Positions 3,707-6,179 of a DNA stretch of 6,179 nucleotides are shown piece by piece. The translations under genes and the position numbers were made by a program. Positions within the stretch are counted from its first letter, which is position 1. Each line of letters starts with the position of its first letter. The stretch spans positions 1 through 6,179 of the forward strand of contig JADFIX010000273.1 in NCBI GenBank assembly GCA_022566435.1, given 5' to 3'. The notes beneath the pieces are model-generated. The model saw only the letters and a program-made list of their open reading frames with translations, was not told where the DNA came from and searched no databases. Origin of the DNA: Planctomycetota bacterium. Lineage in GTDB: Bacteria > Planctomycetota > Phycisphaerae > UBA1845.

Positions 3707-6179
3707 ATGGCAACACTCACAACGGATCTAAACATCACGGCCAAGGACATCAGCGGCTTGGCATCGGCGGACGCCGTTGCCGGGTTTCTCACCCGGCTCG
3801 GCTACGACACGGACGCCCGCACCGCGCTTACAGCCGCGTCGATCGGCCTGTTGGGTGATTCGGCGGCGGCGATCCAGTCGATCGAACTGCTCTCGGAAGA
3901 CTCTGAAGGATTTCTCCGAGTCGTCTTCGTCCAGCTTCGTTCGCTGACGGCCAAGAGCCGCAACGATCTAGCCCGAGTGCTTGGCAAGACCAACGTCGAT
4001 CATCTGCTGATCCTCACGTCCGACTTCAGCACACTAGAATTTGTCCTTCTGCACAAACACCGTCGCGATACGCGCGGTCCCGGGGGAGTGGTTCGGGTGC
4101 AGGTCGTGCCGCTGGCCTTCGCCGTCGCTCGCAAGGCCCCGGCGACCAAAGAGCTGCGGACGATTCGCCGCTTCACGTGGACGTGCCGCGATGGGTTGGA
4201 GCAATTCGACAAACTTCGCAGTGTCTTCGAGGCGGCTGCGTTCACCGAGGAATACTTTTGCAACCGCGCCCTGTTCGCCGACCACTATCTCCTCAGCCGT
4301 CTCCGCGATGATGCGGCCTGGCGGGATAACCCGACGCAGGCGTTTCAAACGGTCAAAGATCTGCTCCGAGATCCACGCCCCCGCTGGCTGGAAAAAGGCG
4401 AGCAGGTCGTCCGCGACGAGCTGTACGAACCGCTGTTCGAGATGCTCGGCTTCGAGGCAAAGGTCAACAAGACCGTAATGGAGGACCATCGCAAGCCGGA
4501 CTATTTGCTCACGAGCAAGTCGGGCAAGGCCAAGGCCGCTGCGTTCGTCTATGCCTGGGACCGCTGGCTCGACGGGCCGGACTTCAACCTCGACCAAGAC
4601 ACCTCGGACGAAAACCCCGGCGCGTGCGTCGTCAGTGCCCTGGAACAAGGCGTGGCCGACTGGATCATCGTCACCAATGGGCGCCAGTGGCGGCTTTACA
4701 GCCGAAACGCCCACTCACGGGCAACGAACTTCTACGAGGTCGATCTTGTCGAGGCGCTGATCGCTTCGGGTGACACTGATCCGAACGAGGCTTTTCGTTA
4801 CTGGTGGCTTTTCTTCAGGTCCGAAGCGTTCGAGCCGCGAACCGGCGACGAGCCGGGCTGCTGGCTCGACTCCGTGGCCGAAGGCAGCCGCGATTACGCC
4901 AAACGGCTCGGCGAACGTCTGAAGGAACGCATCTTCGTCACGATCTTCCCACACCTTGCTCAAGGGTTCCTGGAAGATCGCAAGAAACGCCTCGACATCC
5001 GCAGCACGCCGACCGATGAAGAGCTGCACAAGATGTACGAAGCAACACTGACGCTGCTCTACCGTTTGCTATTTCTGCTCTATGCCGAAGCTCGCGATCT
5101 GCTGCCGATTCGTGAAGCGCCCTATCGCGAGGCCAGCCTCAAGAAGATCAAGGACGAAATTGCCGAGAAGGCGGGCATAGCTGAAAGCGAGGTCGCGGCC
5201 CGACTGGCCAAGGGATACGCAGCCAAGGATACCACGCTGTACGATCGGCTGTTGCGATTGTGCGCGGCGATGGACAAAGGTGCGCCAAGCCTCAACGTGC
5301 CGATCTACAACGGCGGTCTATTTATCACGCAACCCGACGACTCCGACGACCGCGAACAGCGGATCGCCCGGTTCTTGGCCGAGCACAAGGTTCCAGACCG
5401 CCACCTGGCACTGGCCATCGACCGGCTGGCTCGCGAGGGGGTGCGATTTGAAAACGCCTTTGTCACCACGTCGATCTGCGCCGCCAGCCGGGCGACGATC
5501 CTCACGGGACTTTACGAACGCACGCACCGCTACACGTTCGGCAAGCCGCCGATCCGCTCGCAACATTCCGGGGTGAGTTACCCTGCTCTTTTGAAAAAGG
5601 CCGGCTATCGCACGGGCTTTGTCGGAAAGTTTGGTGTCAAAATCGGCAAGGACCAGCGTAACGCGATGTTCGACTCCTTTGCCGGGATTGGGCATCCCTA
5701 TTTCAAAAAACAGCCCGACGGGAGCAAGCGGCACATCACCCAGATCGCCGGCGACAAAGCCATCGAATTTCTTAAAAGCTGCAAAAAAGATCAGCCGTTT
5801 TGTCTTTCGATTAGTTTTAATGCGCCGCACGCCGAAGACGGGGACAAGAAAAACCACTTTCCCTGGCCCAAGGCGGTCGACGGCCTGTACGACGACGTGA
5901 AGATTCCGGCGCCGCGGCTTTCCGACCCGAAAATTTTCGAAAGCCAGCCGGATTTTCTGAAAAAATCGCTCAATCGTCAGCGATGGTTCTGGCGATGGGA
6001 CACGCCCGAGAAGTACCAGCGAAACGTCAGGGCCTATTACCGCATGATCAGCGGCGTCGATCACGTCATGGGCCGCGTGCTCGATGAGTTGAAGACATTG
6101 GGTTTTGAAAAAAACACGGTGATTCTATTCTCGGGCGACAACGGTTACTACAAAGGCTCGCGCGGCTTTGCCGGAAAGT
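3707..6179 (+). CDS. chimeric open frame: Eco57I-type RM protein N-terminus joined in frame to a truncated sulfatase (runs off right edge)
   Basis: Open from ATG 3707 to the right edge, 824 codons with no stop. Residues 1-576 match the N-terminal part of large Eco57I-type restriction-modification proteins as I remember the family: '[20 protein letters not shown]' (27-46), '[16 protein letters not shown]' (100-115), 'PDYLL' (264-268), '[15 protein letters not shown]' (301-315), '[14 protein letters not shown]' (319-332), '[18 protein letters not shown]' (450-467) and 'VPIYNGGLF' (531-539). Normally a 'DYKSLGVRQLGSIYEGLLE'-like segment and then the adenine methyltransferase with its NPPY motif follow. 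Instead residues from about 577 are sulfatase. Without a methyltransferase the RM part should not work. TTG 3701 is in frame and overlaps the HTH stop (TTGA), but the family start MAT.. favours ATG 3707. The nuclease-like part lacks an obvious E-x-K at '[13 protein letters not shown]' (280-292). Assembly chimera and real recombination both remain possible. Confidence 0.8.
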   Translation, partial: MATLTTDLNITAKDISGLASADAVAGFLTRLGYDTDARTALTAASIGLLGDSAAAIQSIELLSEDSEGFLRVVFVQLRSLTAKSRNDLARVLGKTNVDHLLILTSDFSTLEFVLLHKHRRDTRGPGGVVRVQVVPLAFAVARKAPATKELRTIRRFTWTCRDGLEQFDKLRSVFEAAAFTEEYFCNRALFADHYLLSRLRDDAAWRDNPTQAFQTVKDLLRDPRPRWLEKGEQVVRDELYEPLFEMLGFEAKVNKTVMEDHRKPDYLLTSKSGKAKAAAFVYAWDRWLDGPDFNLDQDTSDENPGACVVSALEQGVADWIIVTNGRQWRLYSRNAHSRATNFYEVDLVEALIASGDTDPNEAFRYWWLFFRSEAFEPRTGDEPGCWLDSVAEGSRDYAKRLGERLKERIFVTIFPHLAQGFLEDRKKRLDIRSTPTDEELHKMYEATLTLLYRLLFLLYAEARDLLPIREAPYREASLKKIKDEIAEKAGIAESEVAARLAKGYAAKDTTLYDRLLRLCAAMDKGAPSLNVPIYNGGLFITQPDDSDDREQRIARFLAEHKVPDRHLALAIDRLAREGVRFENAFVTTSICAASRATILTGLYERTHRYTFGKPPIRSQHSGVSYPALLKKAGYRTGFVGKFGVKIGKDQRNAMFDSFAGIGHPYFKKQPDGSKRHITQIAGDKAIEFLKSCKKDQPFCLSISFNAPHAEDGDKKNHFPWPKAVDGLYDDVKIPAPRLSDPKIFESQPDFLKKSLNRQRWFWRWDTPEKYQRNVRAYYRMISGVDHVMGRVLDELKTLGFEKNTVILFSGDNGYYKGSRGFAGK
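5417..5443 (+). other. junction between RM-type and sulfatase-type sequence
   Basis: Residues 571-579 read IDRLAREGV. The RM family has 'DRxLAxAIDxLAR' up to here, as in '[15 protein letters not shown]' (562-576) of this frame. Sulfatases have 'NIDRLAxEGVRFxNAF', as in '[15 protein letters not shown]' (571-585). About 20 bases (5417-5436) could come from either parent, so the exact breakpoint cannot be placed. Hand counts show codon use changing across it: Lys AAA is 8 of 28 before and 14 of 25 after; Phe TTT is 8 of 28 before and 12 of 18 after. Confidence 0.75.
5435..6179 (+). CDS. S1-type sulfatase segment, N-terminus missing, right end outside the window
   Basis: This is the second half of the chimeric frame (residues 577-824). 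Sulfatases hydrolyse sulfate esters through a formylglycine made from a cysteine or serine in C/S-x-P/A-x-R. Here that motif is C591-A-A-S-R595, in the typical '[19 protein letters not shown]' (583-601). Other active-site landmarks are present: '[12 protein letters not shown]' (633-644) with Lys641, 'FNAPH' with His708, and the metal ligands in 'FSGDNGYY' (Asp811, Asn812). The first ~50 residues of a sulfatase are absent, including the export signal and the Asp-Asp metal pair after the first strand, and there is no start codon with a ribosome site at the junction, so no active enzyme is expected from this frame. The end of the gene lies beyond the window. Planctomycetes carry many such enzymes for sulfated polysaccharides. 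Substrate and subfamily are not assignable. Confidence 0.85.

Noticed and set aside
4034..4714. 226-codon open frame on the minus strand
   Set aside because: Antisense to the RM part, no recognisable motif, no ribosome site considered credible.
3707..5434. A working restriction-modification system
   Set aside because: No methyltransferase motif (NPPY or glycine-rich SAM site) is present before the frame turns into sulfatase, so the window does not contain a complete system.
5318..6064. 248-codon open frame on the minus strand
   Set aside because: Antisense to the sulfatase segment, whose catalytic motifs are all in the plus-strand frame; it also crosses the junction without any domain signal.
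1..6179. CRISPR arrays, tRNA or rRNA genes, insertion sequences, attachment sites
   Set aside because: Read for regularly spaced repeats, tRNA-like cloverleaves, transposase motifs and terminal inverted repeats; none seen.

Overview
The window looks like bacterial DNA of planctomycete type (Pirellulales-like), possibly from a metagenome assembly. This rests on the gene set: a Ycf46/Ycf35/DUF2997 cluster with a lipoprotein, an ADP-ribosylglycohydrolase with an 'RRLLPPY' tail, and an S1-type sulfatase with a CAASR active site. The placement is inferred from remembered family patterns, not from a search.

Left block (1-3184). Most genes here are on the minus strand. Read 5' to 3' on that strand they are a 50-residue membrane protein, a predicted lipoprotein with a coiled coil and one membrane helix, a Ycf35-like DUF1257 protein starting at TTG, a DUF2997 protein, and, after an interruption, the N-terminal 243 residues of a Ycf46-like AAA+ ATPase that runs off the left edge. 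The first four genes overlap end to start by 4 to 23 bases and look translationally coupled. The interruption is a complete ADP-ribosylglycohydrolase gene on the plus strand (801-1862), divergent from the ATPase and convergent with DUF2997. The set suggests a membrane-attached AAA+ module with an ADP-ribose hydrolase beside it. Its job is unknown.

Middle (3185-3512). About 330 bases hold no convincing gene. They separate the minus-strand cluster from the plus-strand genes and should hold both promoters. A 9-bp inverted repeat is visible, but no clear promoter.

Right block (3513-6179). A 63-residue MerR/excisionase-type DNA-binding protein (GTG start, strong ribosome binding site) is followed after 2 bases by an open reading frame that continues past the right edge. 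Its first ~576 residues are the N-terminal part of a large Eco57I-type restriction-modification protein. At residues 571-580 the sequence changes, in frame, into a sulfatase that lacks its N-terminal metal-binding segment. The methyltransferase part expected at this point is absent. The two halves differ clearly in codon use, and the switch lies in a short segment (IDRLAR) that both families can carry. This is either a metagenomic assembly chimera or a real but probably non-functional recombination product; I favour the chimera. It is the most striking feature of the window and should be settled before anything right of about 5417 is treated as physically linked to the rest.
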